A stretch of DNA of 64,000 nucleotides from Eutreptiella sp. 'Long Island Sound 2002' (GCA_964036045.1 OZ038392.1:23772090-23836089), one strand, 5' to 3'; positions 1 to 9,653 are shown, counted from the first letter of the stretch. The notes: generated by a model from the sequence alone, not told the origin. Program-made: numbers and translations.

Positions 1-145
1 CACCAACCTCGTCCACTACAACAGAAGGATCCGCTGCCGGATCCAGGGGAGAGGAGACAAGCGACCCTACATCAAGTAGTGGTCGAGATGGAATCTGGGG
101 ATCATGCCTGAAATCGCCTGGGGAGGGGCGATTTTCGTGGCTCCC
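1..145. other. Window edge, continuation of gag-type element
   Basis: This short stretch follows the stop of the gag-type frame that ends at 146 on the minus strand. No reading frame or repeat could be supported here. The pol part of the same element, if present, should lie to the left of the window. Confidence 0.3.
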
Positions 146-1771
146 CTAGGCGTTTTGACCTCCAGTGGATGCGTTAACATTGTGAACACACCCTGATTCG
201 TCGACCCACTCATCTTGGAACAGATCATCTGCTGGATTCAAGGCATTTTCAACGTAATCTCGATCCGCATACGACACCTGATCTGCACCTGAGACCTGAT
301 CCACACGATGGTTGCCCTTTCCACGTCCACGGCCACGGCCGCCGGATGATGGACCTCCACCGTCGCCACGCCCTCTGCCCTTACCAGAGAAAGGGGTCCC
401 AGAAGGATTTCCCTTACCCTTACCCTGGGATCCTGGAGCATTTCCCTTGTTTGTACCGGATTGAGGGGTTTGGCCTGGATTTCGATTTCCGCCTCCGGCG
501 TTGCCATTGGGATTTTTCTGGCCGTTCGGCTGCCCACCGGAGCCGGATGGAGTCCGATTTCCTGTGCCTTGGGACCCGCCAGGGCCTCCAGTATTTTTGT
601 TTCCACCGGAGGGGGTCGGATTCCCTTTTCCCCCCTTTCCACCATGCACCTGTCTGTCATTCCTGTCTGAATTCTGCGGATTACTGATATTTTCACCAAT
701 CACCTTGTGATCGTAAGGGGACCATCGGTGATTACCAGTAGAATGCGTCTTAGCTCGGTTCGTAGAACCTAAAAGAAGGCAGATGCTACAGTGATCCTGA
801 ACATTCCGGGTGTCATTCACCTTTTTGTTGCCCTTTTGGGCCCCATTTTGGGTGTTTTGCTGGGTATTCTTGTTTCCCCCAAGACCCTCATGGAAATTTT
901 GATTGGCGGCGTCAGCGATCCGCTCAACCTCTTCCCACAATTCCTTCGGGCAGAACGAAAACACCCAGTTTTGGGCCTTCAGGCGATGGCCATGGAAGCT
1001 TACTCCCTTGTTGAGGACTTGGACAAACAAGTCCCGATCCTCGTGTTCATAAAACTTGATTTTCCACGTGTTTTCAGTGAATTTCACCTTGGAAAACGAC
1101 GTGGGGGAACACTTCTGAAGTGCTTCCCGAACTGAAAACCGGTTGGCCGAGGCATCGAAGCCTTCGACCTCCGACCACCAGGTCTTGACCTTTTCTTCGG
1201 ATTGTTTATTCCGAAGGGTAGCGGCAGTTTCGGAGGGGATCTTGTCAAAAATCAAATTTTTCAGCTCGGCACTGGAAAATTTTTCGCCTGAATGTTCAGA
1301 TTCTTCCACTAAGTTCCAGAAGCGCTGTCTCTTGTCTTGCACTTCGTGCAAGATTAATCGCGAGAATGAAGGAAAATTCTTCAACATTTGGTGGTAATGG
1401 TCCTCTGGCAGCCGGGATCCACGTACCTCCAACTGTTCCCACACCTCATCAAAGGTAAGGGGGGAACTTGAATCCTCACGATCACTCCAGGTCCTGAGCC
1501 AAGTGTTGGCCGGCGCTCCCTCAAGGCAGTCCAAGAGGGCCATCAGGAACTGATCATCTTGGAGTTTTTGAGTCTTAACCCACAGTTTAAATTCCCGTTG
1601 GAACTGAGGCCAACGTCTGGGGTTTCCATTATACTTCGGTTGCTTGGCAACCTGACGAAGTCGCAATGAAGTAGGATTAAGAAGCGAATCCAGCCCAACA
1701 CCGGCCGTAATGGCAGACACCTTGGCGGCATCATTCGCCACACCAGCTCCGGCGAGGGTCTGGGCGAGCAA
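146..1771 (-). CDS. Retrotransposon gag-like polyprotein (second gag frame)
   Basis: This 541-residue frame looks like the capsid and nucleocapsid part of an LTR retrotransposon Gag, which would form the particle and bind element RNA. The first 200 residues have the usual gag spacing of aromatic residues (PKYNGNPRRWPQFQREFKLW, then LLDCLEGAPANTWLRTW). A zinc-knuckle-like cluster (CSICLLLG...HSTGNH) sits near residue 330. The C-terminus is a long Gly/Asn/Gln/Pro tract ending in GRGRG repeats like RNA-binding RGG boxes. The frame has no ATG before the conserved part: the codon at 1771 is TTG, and the frame stays open upstream to 1900, overlapping the end of the frame at 1851-3179. It is therefore probably reached by a frameshift from that ORF, or an indel has broken one gene. 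No protease or RT is seen. Superfamily (Copia, BEL or other) is not resolved. Confidence 0.6.
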   Translation of the reverse strand: MLAQTLAGAGVANDAAKVSAITAGVGLDSLLNPTSLRLRQVAKQPKYNGNPRRWPQFQREFKLWVKTQKLQDDQFLMALLDCLEGAPANTWLRTWSDREDSSSPLTFDEVWEQLEVRGSRLPEDHYHQMLKNFPSFSRLILHEVQDKRQRFWNLVEESEHSGEKFSSAELKNLIFDKIPSETAATLRNKQSEEKVKTWWSEVEGFDASANRFSVREALQKCSPTSFSKVKFTENTWKIKFYEHEDRDLFVQVLNKGVSFHGHRLKAQNWVFSFCPKELWEEVERIADAANQNFHEGLGGNKNTQQNTQNGAQKGNKKVNDTRNVQDHCSICLLLGSTNRAKTHSTGNHRWSPYDHKVIGENISNPQNSDRNDRQVHGGKGGKGNPTPSGGNKNTGGPGGSQGTGNRTPSGSGGQPNGQKNPNGNAGGGNRNPGQTPQSGTNKGNAPGSQGKGKGNPSGTPFSGKGRGRGDGGGPSSGGRGRGRGKGNHRVDQVSGADQVSYADRDYVENALNPADDLFQDEWVDESGCVHNVNASTGGQNA

Positions 1772-1850
1772 CAGCTGGGCTAAGGCATTGGAATCAGCAG
1801 CAGGAGGGGCAGTACGGGAGGCAGTTCGCTTGGCATTCTGAGCCTCAGTC

Positions 1851-3179
1851 CTAGCCTTCGCCGTTACTACTCTGAGATCGAGAGATTGTAACCCTTTCCT
1901 TTAGCTTGGTCCTGCTGATCCTTGCATCGGTGGTCTTGGAGTCCACCGAAGGAGCAATTGAAAAAATTTCTGTCGACTCCTCCGACGGTTCTGTTGCTTG
2001 TTCCACCAATGATGCGCCCTCAGATCGCATGTGCGTCTTGAAAAGATCTTTTATTCCCAGCGTTTGAATGATGAGTTGCATTTGATCCTTGAGCAATTGG
2101 AGCTCAGTATCTCGCTGGGATCTGCAGGAGCAGTCGGCAGGACAGTACATACCGTGTCCTGAACGGCCTGAGCAGGCTGTCGGACCGCTGATCTCGGTGG
2201 TCCGCAGCCAGGAGTCCACTTGGGGAGCTCCTTCAGCCCTAATTTCCAGACTTGCCTGCCTGGCCGCCTGTAAAATTTCTTCCTCAACCGCGGCGGCTAG
2301 ATCGTCGCGGATGGAAACAGGGGGATGAGGGGCGGAGGGCCCGGCAACAGGTGCCTTAGTCTTCTCCTTCGGGAAGGGGCTTGCCTCCCAGATCTGCAAA
2401 AAAATGGCAAAAGAGTCATCTTCTTGAGAACGCCACCACATCCTGGTATTAATTTCTTCTTGAAGAAGGAAAAAATATTCCATTAAAAAATCAGAGGCGA
2501 TTCTTTCTTGTCCTATCAGCTTAGACGTGGCTAATAGACAAAGGGCCTCAAGCGCCTCAAGGTTACGGGTCACTTCTGAAGACAAATGGTCGTCCCATTG
2601 TGCCCAAGAGGCTGGTCGATTATAGCTAGGTACCTCACCTGGACCACCCATCTCAATGTCGTCGATGTCGGCGTCCGTGGTCTCAAATGTGGGACATTGG
2701 TAAGGAATGTTGGTACCTGCCAGCTCCGTAAGGTCTACCGGAGCGTTGCCATCGTCGTAGGCTGGGAGATTCCAGCTGCTTGATGGCCAATTTCGACTGG
2801 GATTAGGAAAATTTGGGTCCCCACAGCTGCTGATTTGTGCCCTTCTTGGGCAGCTTGGGCTTGCGCAAGGCATTCCTCTCAAAGCCTCGTTCGCACAGCA
2901 CCAGGGCAACGTAATCGTTACTTCTCCGGAAGCGGCGGGGTCTACGGGGCCGTACTGGGGAGCGGGCTGTGATTGGGACACCAAAGGAACAACATTCAGG
3001 TAGCCTCTGCTACCATGAAAGTGCTGCCCTGGGTCGTTGATGGTGCCGGAGGGCTCGGGGCCGGCAAGACCAGTGGGGCAGGCACGCGAGGAGTCGACCT
3101 GAACGCTGCTATTGGGGGTAGAACCGGAGACTCGAACACCAACGGAGGCGAGAGCAGCAACAACGGAAGCAAGATCCAT
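1851..3179 (-). CDS. Leader/gag N-terminal ORF of the same retroelement
   Basis: A 442-residue minus-strand frame that starts with ATG at 3179 and ends at TAG 1851-1853. No known domain is recognised. The N-terminus is Ser/Pro/Gly rich. The middle (about residues 160-260) is acidic and probably helical, with Trp-rich stretches. A Cys-rich patch (SGHGMYCPADCSCRSQRD) lies near residue 345, followed by a probable coiled coil (ELQLLKDQMQLIIQTLGI). It overlaps the downstream gag frame by about 50 nt in the +1 frame, so the two probably make one Gag precursor through a frameshift, or one inactivated gene. The position directly upstream of gag supports membership of the same element. It could also be an independent leader protein. 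Confidence 0.45.
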   Translation of the reverse strand: MDLASVVAALASVGVRVSGSTPNSSVQVDSSRACPTGLAGPEPSGTINDPGQHFHGSRGYLNVVPLVSQSQPAPQYGPVDPAASGEVTITLPWCCANEALRGMPCASPSCPRRAQISSCGDPNFPNPSRNWPSSSWNLPAYDDGNAPVDLTELAGTNIPYQCPTFETTDADIDDIEMGGPGEVPSYNRPASWAQWDDHLSSEVTRNLEALEALCLLATSKLIGQERIASDFLMEYFFLLQEEINTRMWWRSQEDDSFAIFLQIWEASPFPKEKTKAPVAGPSAPHPPVSIRDDLAAAVEEEILQAARQASLEIRAEGAPQVDSWLRTTEISGPTACSGRSGHGMYCPADCSCRSQRDTELQLLKDQMQLIIQTLGIKDLFKTHMRSEGASLVEQATEPSEESTEIFSIAPSVDSKTTDARISRTKLKERVTISRSQSSNGEG

Positions 3180-3472
3180 GTTGAGTGTTATCCGGCAGAA
3201 AATCCCAGTCTATGAAGAAAATTGATGCGGATTATTCTAAGTACATCTGAGCGTCCATATCTATCAGAAAAGATTTAAATAAATCCGATTGTGAAAAATA
3301 TTTGGCCGATCTGGCCCGTGAGCGCGCGTCAGCGGCAAATGGCAATTCCGGGCAAATGATCGGAACGCGGCAGATTTACGGAGAATGGAACGCAGAAACA
3401 GATCCGGCATATCAGAAATATATAGGTCTGATCCTGAGACTGAGCTGCGAGGCGGCAATTCCGCCGAAGCAA
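3180..3472. other. Upstream region of the gag-type element
   Basis: This AT-richer stretch lies upstream of the minus-strand gag frames, so it probably holds their 5' leader or LTR. No matching second LTR is in the window, so the boundary cannot be fixed. No gene is seen. Confidence 0.3.
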
Positions 3473-3624
3473 AGAAAATGACCAAAATGTAGCCAATCTG
3501 GGTTAGATCAGTAAAAATCTGAGCAGATGGGGGTTAGCCGCACTTACAAGAAAATGACCAAAATGTAGCCAATCTGGGTTAGATCAGTGAAAATCTGAGC
3601 AAATGGGGGTTAGCCGCACTTACA
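3473..3624. repeat. Tandem repeat, two 76-bp units
   Basis: Two adjacent 76-bp units, 3473-3548 and 3549-3624, differ at only two positions. Each begins AGAAAATGACCAAAATGTAG and ends GGTTAGCCGCACTTACA. The second unit ends exactly where the Ty3/gypsy chromodomain remnant begins, so the repeats sit at the junction between the gag-type element and that remnant. Confidence 0.85.
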
Positions 3625-3966
3625 GAGTGGCGCCTCAGCGACAGTGAGGTCGAGCGTATCAACCTAGAGAACGCTGCCAGCCCAGAGGAGGCAGACGAAC
3701 TCGAGGAGATGACTGCCGATGAGATGGCAGTTTATGGCTACTACGTGGTTGCAGGTATTGCTCGCCACGACTATCAACAGGGCTGAAAAATCCTTACCCT
3801 GTGGGATGGCTATGGACTATCTGAGGCAACCTGAGAACCCATGTCCGCCTTTATACAGCCAGATGGGAGTATCAACCCCATCTTTCGCTCCGACCTCGTT
3901 GAGAACAACGAGGGACAGCTACTAACCCGTGCTGAGACTCTGTCCCAGCGGAAAAAGAAAAACTAA
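3625..3966 (+). pseudogene. Decayed Ty3/gypsy pol C-terminus (chromodomain)
   Basis: Reading plus strand from 3625, the translation aligns over its whole length with the chromodomain end of the minus-strand gypsy pol at 7635-8034. Shared features include the run ENAASPEEADELEEMTADEM, the block ILTLWDGYGLSEAT and the tail around LLTRAETL. In integrating gypsy elements this domain binds chromatin marks and guides insertion. Two conserved Trp positions are TGA stops, just before KILTLWDG and just before EPMSAF, so the copy is dead. It ends at TAA 3964-3966. It is tail-to-tail with the other gypsy copy. Confidence 0.75.
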
Positions 3967-4660
3967 TCTCACCTTGTCAGTCTATTGACGGTCTTCTAAC
4001 CTCCCAGGGGGGGTGGGCACTCTTGTGCTGAATAGCTAGGCTTACTCAGTGTGTGCAAGGACAGGTTCAGAACTCCTGTAGACCTCAAGTCACGGTGAAC
4101 TCCCACTCTCAATTGGGTTCTGCACTCCAAACACCTACACATCCGCTGGTTGCGGAGTACTGCTCCTGCCCTGGCTCTGCCCTGCAGTCCCATGCCTATG
4201 GTTACCAGCGTGAGCCAGATGGCCGCTTATCAAGCTTGCAGCCAGCCAGCGAGTGTGTACTTTGTTGACCATGTGTTGCATTGGAACTGCCATGATGTAA
4301 TGACCTTGGGGAGCCAGCGAAGAGCGGTGGCTACCTACTCCAGGGGAGAATGACAAACAGGGTGTTATGATACAAGGTGTGTCCATCCTCCTTGGGGACA
4401 AGCGTGCCCACAGTTAGGGCTCGTGACTGGTCTAGACCCATGGGGTTCTACCCTTCCTTACAGGCTTTACCATATCCCTAATGTGTGCTACGTATGTCTG
4501 TATGTGTCTCACTCCTCTCCCCGGCGTGGCTCTAGGAGACCGGGCTTCGCTGACGTCGGACCGATGGTCCTAATCAGGTACTATTACCACTCCTATGGCG
4601 CCCAGTTTCTGTGCTGGCGCCTATCCTTGGGGGAAGACGGCAAAAGGGTGGCAAAGTGTG
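3967..4660 (+). other. Probable 3' UTR and LTR remnant of the plus-strand gypsy copy
   Basis: A 22-bp block at 4599-4620 (core CAGTTTCTGTGCTGGCGC) is the exact reverse complement of 7501-7522, which lies just beyond the stop of the minus-strand gypsy pol. The following CCTTGGGGGAA is also shared. This suggests LTR or 3' UTR sequence of one family. The outer limits of the LTR cannot be defined, and the distance from the pol stop differs between the two copies, so something may be inserted between 4000 and 4450. Confidence 0.4.
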
Positions 4661-5098
4661 CTAAGAGAAAGTTTTATAGTGTTTTCAGCACTTTGTTTTT
4701 GATGTACTTCTCCTGCTGCTTGCTGCTGGTGATGGGAGCCTGCTGGTTGTTTTTGATATTGAAATTGTTTTGGTGATATAAAACCAATCAAGTGCAACCC
4801 AAACCAGAGTAGTATGCAAGTAGAAGATAAACAGGATCAAAGCATGAAGGGCTGCAGTCACAAAGAGTTAGATGAAGAAAGATATCAACAATAGACCACA
4901 GCAATAGACATTCAATGCAACCCAGGTTGAAATATTTTACATGATTGAGAAAGAACTGATTGGAAAACTGCCCCTAGGGCTCACACTCTCCATAGTGCCA
5001 TCTTGAGATGTGCACTCTTCGTTTTTGGGTCCCATAGATGCTGAGATGGCATGGCTTGTGGCGCTGAGGTCACTGCCATGTCACATGGGAACTTCCTA
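4661..5098. other. Non-coding, nothing recognised
   Basis: AT-richer sequence without a supportable reading frame. The part just below 5099 may be the body of a tRNA-derived SINE read on the minus strand, because it follows a Pol III type head, but no tail or target duplication was found. Confidence 0.3.
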
Positions 5099-5187
5099 CT
5101 TAGCTAGGCTGACTGGGTATTGAACCCAGGACCTCTCAAAAAGAGGTACCCCAGCCCCCTAGGGTGCATACCACTAGGATAGCTAAG
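5099..5187 (-). other. tRNA-like sequence / possible SINE head
   Basis: Read on the minus strand, the 89-nt unit folds like a type II tRNA. The ends CTTAGCTA and TAGCTAAG pair perfectly as an acceptor stem. An A-box-like TATCCTAGTGG is followed by a long variable arm (ACCTCT/AGAGGT) and a B-box in a perfect T-arm (GGGTTCAATACCC). The anticodon arm is irregular, so a working tRNA is unlikely. A tRNA pseudogene or the Pol III head of a SINE fits best. A tRNA scan could decide. Confidence 0.55.
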
Positions 5188-6739
5188 AATTCATGAGAAA
5201 ACATAGATAAATTCATAAGCTCTGACTCAGTATATCAGTGCCTCAGTTAAATCAGGAAAAGATGTTTTCGTTCACATTGCTTGGGGTTTAAGGGGTCCAC
5301 ACAACATCCTGATTTAGTGTTTGGTTCTATAGGTCAAAATGTGTTATCATCCATTTTGGTCAGGCCAATACTAAGATAAAAATGCTAGAGTGCTTAGAGC
5401 ACCTCTAATACAACTAACGTATATGCTAAAGCATTGGAAAAGTACTTTTTCTTCCTCCCCCCTTGTGCTGTGGTGGCCACCTCTGTCGCATTTTCAGGAA
5501 AAAGGGACTTTTTCTTGGCCTTTCCTTGGTTTCCACACCTACTTTCAAATACCTATACCTTCCCTAGCACTGGCAAACAACGCTTCACCATGGCCAGCGA
5601 CTCTTGCTGCATTGTTTATGTCAATTTCCAACAGAAAACCCAGCGCTCTTGGCGCTGCAGGGTTCCTGTGGCTTGGTGGGGTCAGAATGAGGCATGCAAA
5701 GACCATATGCATATGCATCCCTCCTTCCAAGCTGCAGCGTGACACAACCCAACGCCAGACTCTCATAGGACGCTGGATCTGAGTCCCCTGGAACCTGATG
5801 GAGACACCTGTACTGGTACTGGGGCGAGAGGACGACGATTAAATGGATATTGCCCCTTGGTGGGGTCTTGGGTTCTTGTTCAGTCTCCTGCTGCTGCTTT
5901 TCGGCCCGAACAGCGGCCTACTCAGCGACGCTTCGCGAGAATATCTGTACAACAGAGGAATGGAAGGATGAGGGACGAATCCACGCAAGCGCGAAGCACC
6001 TACACCTAAATTCGTCAAATGACGGCCTAGAATTATTTTGAAAGCACATACCTGACCAGAATCACATTGTGCATCAGATGCACATTTTTAAAAATTTGGC
6101 GGTCATCTCCTCATTTTTTAAATCAGGAAATTCCCACGCAGAAATAGACGGCGCGCCGGAGCGGGTGCTAACGAAGCGCTGGAAAACAACGAATGAATAA
6201 GACTCTAAACGTATGTCACGTATAATGAAGGAAATGACGAGACACACATAAATAAATAAACATCGAGATTCCACCCACACTGACAGAAGGAATTAAAAAT
6301 CAAAGAATCCAAGAATCACCGAAGAGACTTCAATGAATCAGGTATAAACCACAGGTGTGCTCGTCTCGTATGCAGCATACACATAGCGCGTCTAGTGTCT
6401 CTGTGTTCGAGCCTTGTAGCACCGCTTACGCACGATAGAGGGATAGATTAGAACATTGCAGATGATTAGAGGAGGGTTCAGCCTGATTAGACATACACAC
6501 ATATGCATAGCGTCGTGTTTCGTCTCCTCCACACTTGCTTTCGCTTTCTAGCGGCGAGTAAGGTAGGCAAGCCCAGGTGGGGCCACCCCCTGGTGGAGTC
6601 TCTGTTCGATTGTGGCTAAGATTAGGTATGATTTGGACAAAACCTGACCAACCCGTGCAAGCTCGTGCATTCACACACGCAATTAAAGGGTAGGCCACGC
6701 GTACTGCGCACGGTAAACCTTGTTTAGGTTACCCAGGGG
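5188..6739. other. Non-coding spacer, nothing recognised
   Basis: Only short frames without recognisable domains occur on either strand. The composition is AT-richer than the LINE regions. No repeat longer than a few tens of bases was noticed. Confidence 0.35.
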
Positions 6740-6773
6740 CTCCACCCTACGTTCTTTAAGAGAACGGGTGGAG
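6740..6773. other. Perfect hairpin
   Basis: CTCCACCC (6740-6747) pairs with GGGTGGAG (6766-6773). Inside it, GTTCT (6751-6755) pairs with AGAAC (6761-6765) around a TTAAG loop, with only TAC unpaired on one side. A further 10-bp inverted repeat, GGGCAGTTTG at 6798-6807 and CAAACTGCCC at 6876-6885, follows. Function is unknown; a terminator or a folded transposon end are possibilities. Confidence 0.6.
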
Positions 6774-7634
6774 TTCCTTAAGCTTGCTTGCTTGACAGGG
6801 CAGTTTGGGAACAGCGTATTATAGGGCTACCTGAGAAGAGTATATCACGTGGAGGTAGTCTTGATTCCTCAGTCTCAAACTGCCCTTCATTTGCCTCTGT
6901 TTTACATGTGGGAAGGTCAGGGTGAATTGGTGCAGTCACAAGCCATGCTAAACAATGCGGCGCTGATCACACAAACAACAAACTGCGACTCAGCCAGGAG
7001 TGGCGAGCGCAGTCCGACATCTTCAACATCCACGCTTAGCACGCAACCTGAGCACTCCTTCCCTCTAAGCCCTAGCAGGGAAACGCGTTTTGGCATCCCT
7101 GTTTGGCCACAGACGCTTAGTAGCTCTGTGTTCTCTTGCCCTCTCACAGGTGAGCCATTAGGGCTCGTGACCTCTTCATCAACACCACCCAGTAGAGCGT
7201 GCGTGTAGGAGTGGTAGTCTTGAGTGGGGGCTTGAGCCAGTTGACAAAGTGCTCGCCCATCAAGGATGGTTCCACTGTAGAGTGTGTAGGACCTGTAGTG
7301 GTTGTGTCACTGTCCCAACTATTTCCTGCAATTTTAGTAGGGTCGGTGGGCAGTGGCAGTGGTTAGTCTAGGTTTTGGCCTTCATAGCAAACAGGCGTTT
7401 TCATGCCTTCATAGCTTTTGGCCACCCCTCCCCTGTGGTAGGCAGGTAGGTAGGAAAAACAATACCTGGACTCGCAGGCTGGGTATTCCCCCAAGGTTTT
7501 GCGCCAGCACAGAAACTGGGCGATTAGGGGCGGAGAGACCCGGGGCGTACCCCGTGGCACCGGTAAGACATCCGCCGGGTTTAGCAAGCGTGCAGACCTG
7601 GGTATAATTAGGACACCATTTCGGCGGCTTGCTC
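6774..7634 (-). other. 3' UTR / LTR region of the minus-strand gypsy element
   Basis: This lies directly downstream of the pol gene that ends at 7635 on the minus strand. A purine-rich tract (minus strand GGGAAAAGGGACTGAA, near 7690-7705) could be the polypurine tract. The block at 7501-7522 is shared with the plus-strand gypsy remnant. The partner 5' LTR is outside the window, so LTR borders are unknown. No gene is seen between 6774 and 7400. Confidence 0.4.
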
Positions 7635-8034
7635 TCAGGACCTTACGAATAGCACACTCACACATACGCTTAGGCAGGTAAGGGTAAGGTTCAGTCCCTT
7701 TTCCCAATTTTTGGACGCAAGCGTCTCAGCGAGCCTCAGCAACTCACCAGGATTGTTCTGGGACAAGTAGTCTACCGGAACTGAGTTTAGGTGTCCCTCA
7801 GGTAGAGCAAACGCTGGGAAGGGCTCCCAGGTGGCCTCTTCGTCTCCAAATCCTTCCCAGAGGGTGAGGAAGCGCCAAGCCTGGCGATAGCGGTGGCGTA
7901 GTACAGACTTCACCAGGTAGAAGCCTTCCTTAGCCATCTCCTCGGCGTTCATGTCGGGGAGGTCCCCTTCAACTTCCACAGGGCTGGCAGCCCTCCGTAG
8001 GTCTAGAGCGACGATCTCCTCGTCGTTCAGCTCC
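7635..8034 (-). pseudogene. Gypsy pol chromodomain end
   Basis: The frame, read from 8034 downwards, contains the acidic linker and a chromodomain-type segment (RHRYRQAWRFLTLWEGFG followed by EEATWEPFPAF). Aromatic residues sit at the chromodomain cage and strand positions. In chromoviruses this tail of integrase recognises histone marks. It is separated from the integrase by a single in-frame TAG at 8037-8039, so it was once part of one polyprotein. It aligns with the decayed plus-strand copy at 3625-3966. The stop may be a recent mutation in an otherwise readable region. Confidence 0.7.
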
Positions 8035-8036
8035 CA

Positions 8037-8399
8037 CTACTCCCCACATAGGTCTTCAGGATCATAGTAGGGCTTCAGGTGCTGAGCAGCGCACACCAGG
8101 GTCCCCCCTAGTCGGGGAGAACACCGCACTGTGATACGGTGTCCATCCACAGATAGAATGTTGTAGGGCCCGAAGTAGGGGTCATCGCTGGTAGAGCCTG
8201 GCCAGGCTGGTAGTCGGCTGTGGTGCACCAGCACCCAGTCCCCCTCTTGGTAGGAAGCAGGCACCCGGTGCTTGTTCTTCTTGTTCCACTGACGCTCCCT
8301 CACTCTCTGGAGCATAGCCTTGTCCCTGTCCACCTTCGCTTGGTGCTCCTCGACCCAGTTACCCAAAAGAAGAATGGGTATCCTCAGGATAGGGAGCAT
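8037..8399 (-). pseudogene. Gypsy integrase C-terminal domain
   Basis: The 120-residue frame is the typical region after the integrase core. A helical Lys/Arg/Glu/Gln stretch (VEEHQAKVDRDKAMLQRVRE) precedes the GPY/F-type domain, here YQEGDWVLVHH followed by DPYFGPYNILSVDGHRITVR. The GPY/F domain is characteristic of chromoviruses and assists DNA binding. The frame overlaps the integrase core frame at 8359-8399, so a small indel near 8370 separates them. It ends at TAG 8037-8039, in frame with the chromodomain. Confidence 0.7.
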
Positions 8400-9060
8400 G
8401 TAGGTACCAAGCCGGGCGTCCTAGAAATAGCTCATGGGGCGAGTAGCCAGTCGCCGAACTCTCTTGGGAGTTCATCATCAAGGATATGACGGGGAGTAGT
8501 CTCACCCAGTCTCTGTTGCGTTCAGTTTTGCACCATATCTTTACATTCTCCTTGAGGACACGAATCTGTCGCTCACCTAGGGGGTTGCTTGTGTGCGAGT
8601 AGGGGAACCCCGTAGACGCCTGGACAGTGAGGGATCTCTGGACCCTCTTGTACCAGCCAGTCTCTGAGCGTACTCGTACGTCCTCATCGGAGTTGACCTC
8701 CTTGGACGCCCCATAGACACAAAACCATTCCTCAAGGAGTATCTTGATAGTCTCTCCTCCGGTAATGTGCTTGGTACATGGGAACACCCTGGTAAGCCTG
8801 GTCAACCCACGGGTCACCACAAGGGCAAAGCCGTAGCCCCCAAACTTCGGCATCTCCGTGCAGTCCACGTAGAGAACACTGTTAGCACAGTGGGTAATGG
8901 GCAGGGTCGAGTAGAGACCCCTGTCCCTGATATCCCCAGGTTTGCAGGACCTACACGGGCACTTGTCCACGATAGGCTGGAGGGTCTTCCGCAGTTGGTC
9001 ATCAGTCCACGTAGTGTGGAACCACTGCTTGAATAGCCTCAGGGTATGGTCAGCACCCAC
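8359..9060 (-). pseudogene. Gypsy integrase core (zinc CC half and DDE domain)
   Basis: The region has the second half of the integrase HHCC zinc site (CPCRSC, near 8930-8950), whose HH half is 19 kb away at 27.95-28.0 kb because LINE-A inserted between them. The catalytic core follows: first Asp in YVDCTEMP, second Asp in NSDEDVRV and Glu in NPLGERQIRV, with 35 residues between the last two if the second Asp of SDED is used. The enzyme would join element cDNA to host DNA. The gene is cut on its upstream side at 9060 by the target duplication of LINE-A, and a frameshift lies at its downstream side. Confidence 0.75.
9050..9060. repeat. Target-site duplication of LINE-A, left copy
   Basis: TCAGCACCCAC at 9050-9060 is repeated at 27941-27951. 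The gypsy integrase sequence is continuous when one copy is removed together with 9061-27940, which fixes the LINE-A borders. Confidence 0.85.
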
Positions 9061-9062
9061 GA

Positions 9063-9653
9063 TGGGCTGCACAGGCCTTCCCTCACCAGTCACACCCTCG
9101 AGCCGGCCCCGACCACGGCCGAATCCCCAGGGCGCACCCCCCCCAACGGGGACAGCCCAATGCCGGGCGCCGCCCAGGTGCGAAGAAGCGCAAGGCCCCC
9201 GCACAGGCCAAACCCGCACCCGAGCCAAAAGCCAGGCCGAAGACCTGGACCGAAGAGGAAGACGCCGCCCCCTATCCCGAGTACGCCATCAGCACCCAGG
9301 TGCAGCTGCCCTTCGAGTACGCCACGGCCGCGGGCCCCTCCAAGTGGGTATGGGCCGCAAGTGAGGTCAAGCACCGGTACAGCGTCACCGGGGACCACCA
9401 GGGGTCCAAGATCCACGTCAAGTGGGACCCAGCCACCCCCAGCGACAAGAAGGTGGGGCGCACCATCGAACTCTGGCGAGACCGAAACGGTCGTGAGATG
9501 GTCCCCATGCAGCTATGCACCCCCGACACGGAGCACCTCAGGGGCATCGAGTACACGGGCGAAGTCCACAGTGCATGGCCGGTACCCCAGCCCCAGAAGC
9601 GGAACCGCAAGGCACCCGCAGCCCAGGGCGTCATCGACCTCCTTGACGCCTGA
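9063..9653 (+). CDS. LINE-A ORF1, C-terminal fragment
   Basis: An open frame of 196 residues runs from the insertion border to TGA 9651-9653. LINE ORF1 proteins usually bind element RNA and form the particle. A basic nuclear-localisation-like run (PGAKKRKAPAQ) is followed by an acidic linker. The last 120 residues match the C-terminus of LINE-G ORF1 (1163-1286): PFEYATA aligns with the LINE-G block, IHVKWDP with IRVIWHR, and GIEYTGEV with GTKYTGEL. The W-x-A and V-K-W-D pattern is vaguely like small beta-barrel (Tudor-type) domains, which is only a guess. The next frame (ORF2) continues in phase after the stop. Confidence 0.65.
   Translation, partial: WAAQAFPHQSHPRAGPDHGRIPRAHPPQRGQPNAGRRPGAKKRKAPAQAKPAPEPKARPKTWTEEEDAAPYPEYAISTQVQLPFEYATAAGPSKWVWAASEVKHRYSVTGDHQGSKIHVKWDPATPSDKKVGRTIELWRDRNGREMVPMQLCTPDTEHLRGIEYTGEVHSAWPVPQPQKRNRKAPAAQGVIDLLDA

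Noticed and set aside
5390-5782. A possible small host gene of 130 residues
   Set aside because: Two phases are open over the same stretch, there is no recognisable domain, and no splice or promoter evidence was seen.
6395-6430. A tRNA B-box-like TGTTCGAGCC
   Set aside because: No A-box or cloverleaf could be fitted around it.
7148-7172. TTAGGGCTCGTGAC shared with 4414-4430 as an LTR match
   Set aside because: The two gypsy copies are in opposite orientation, so a match in the same orientation does not fit a shared LTR; 14 bases alone are weak evidence.
7437-7455. A further LINE 3' tail (GGTA units) in the gypsy LTR region
   Set aside because: The run is short and imperfect, and no LINE sequence or target duplication adjoins it.
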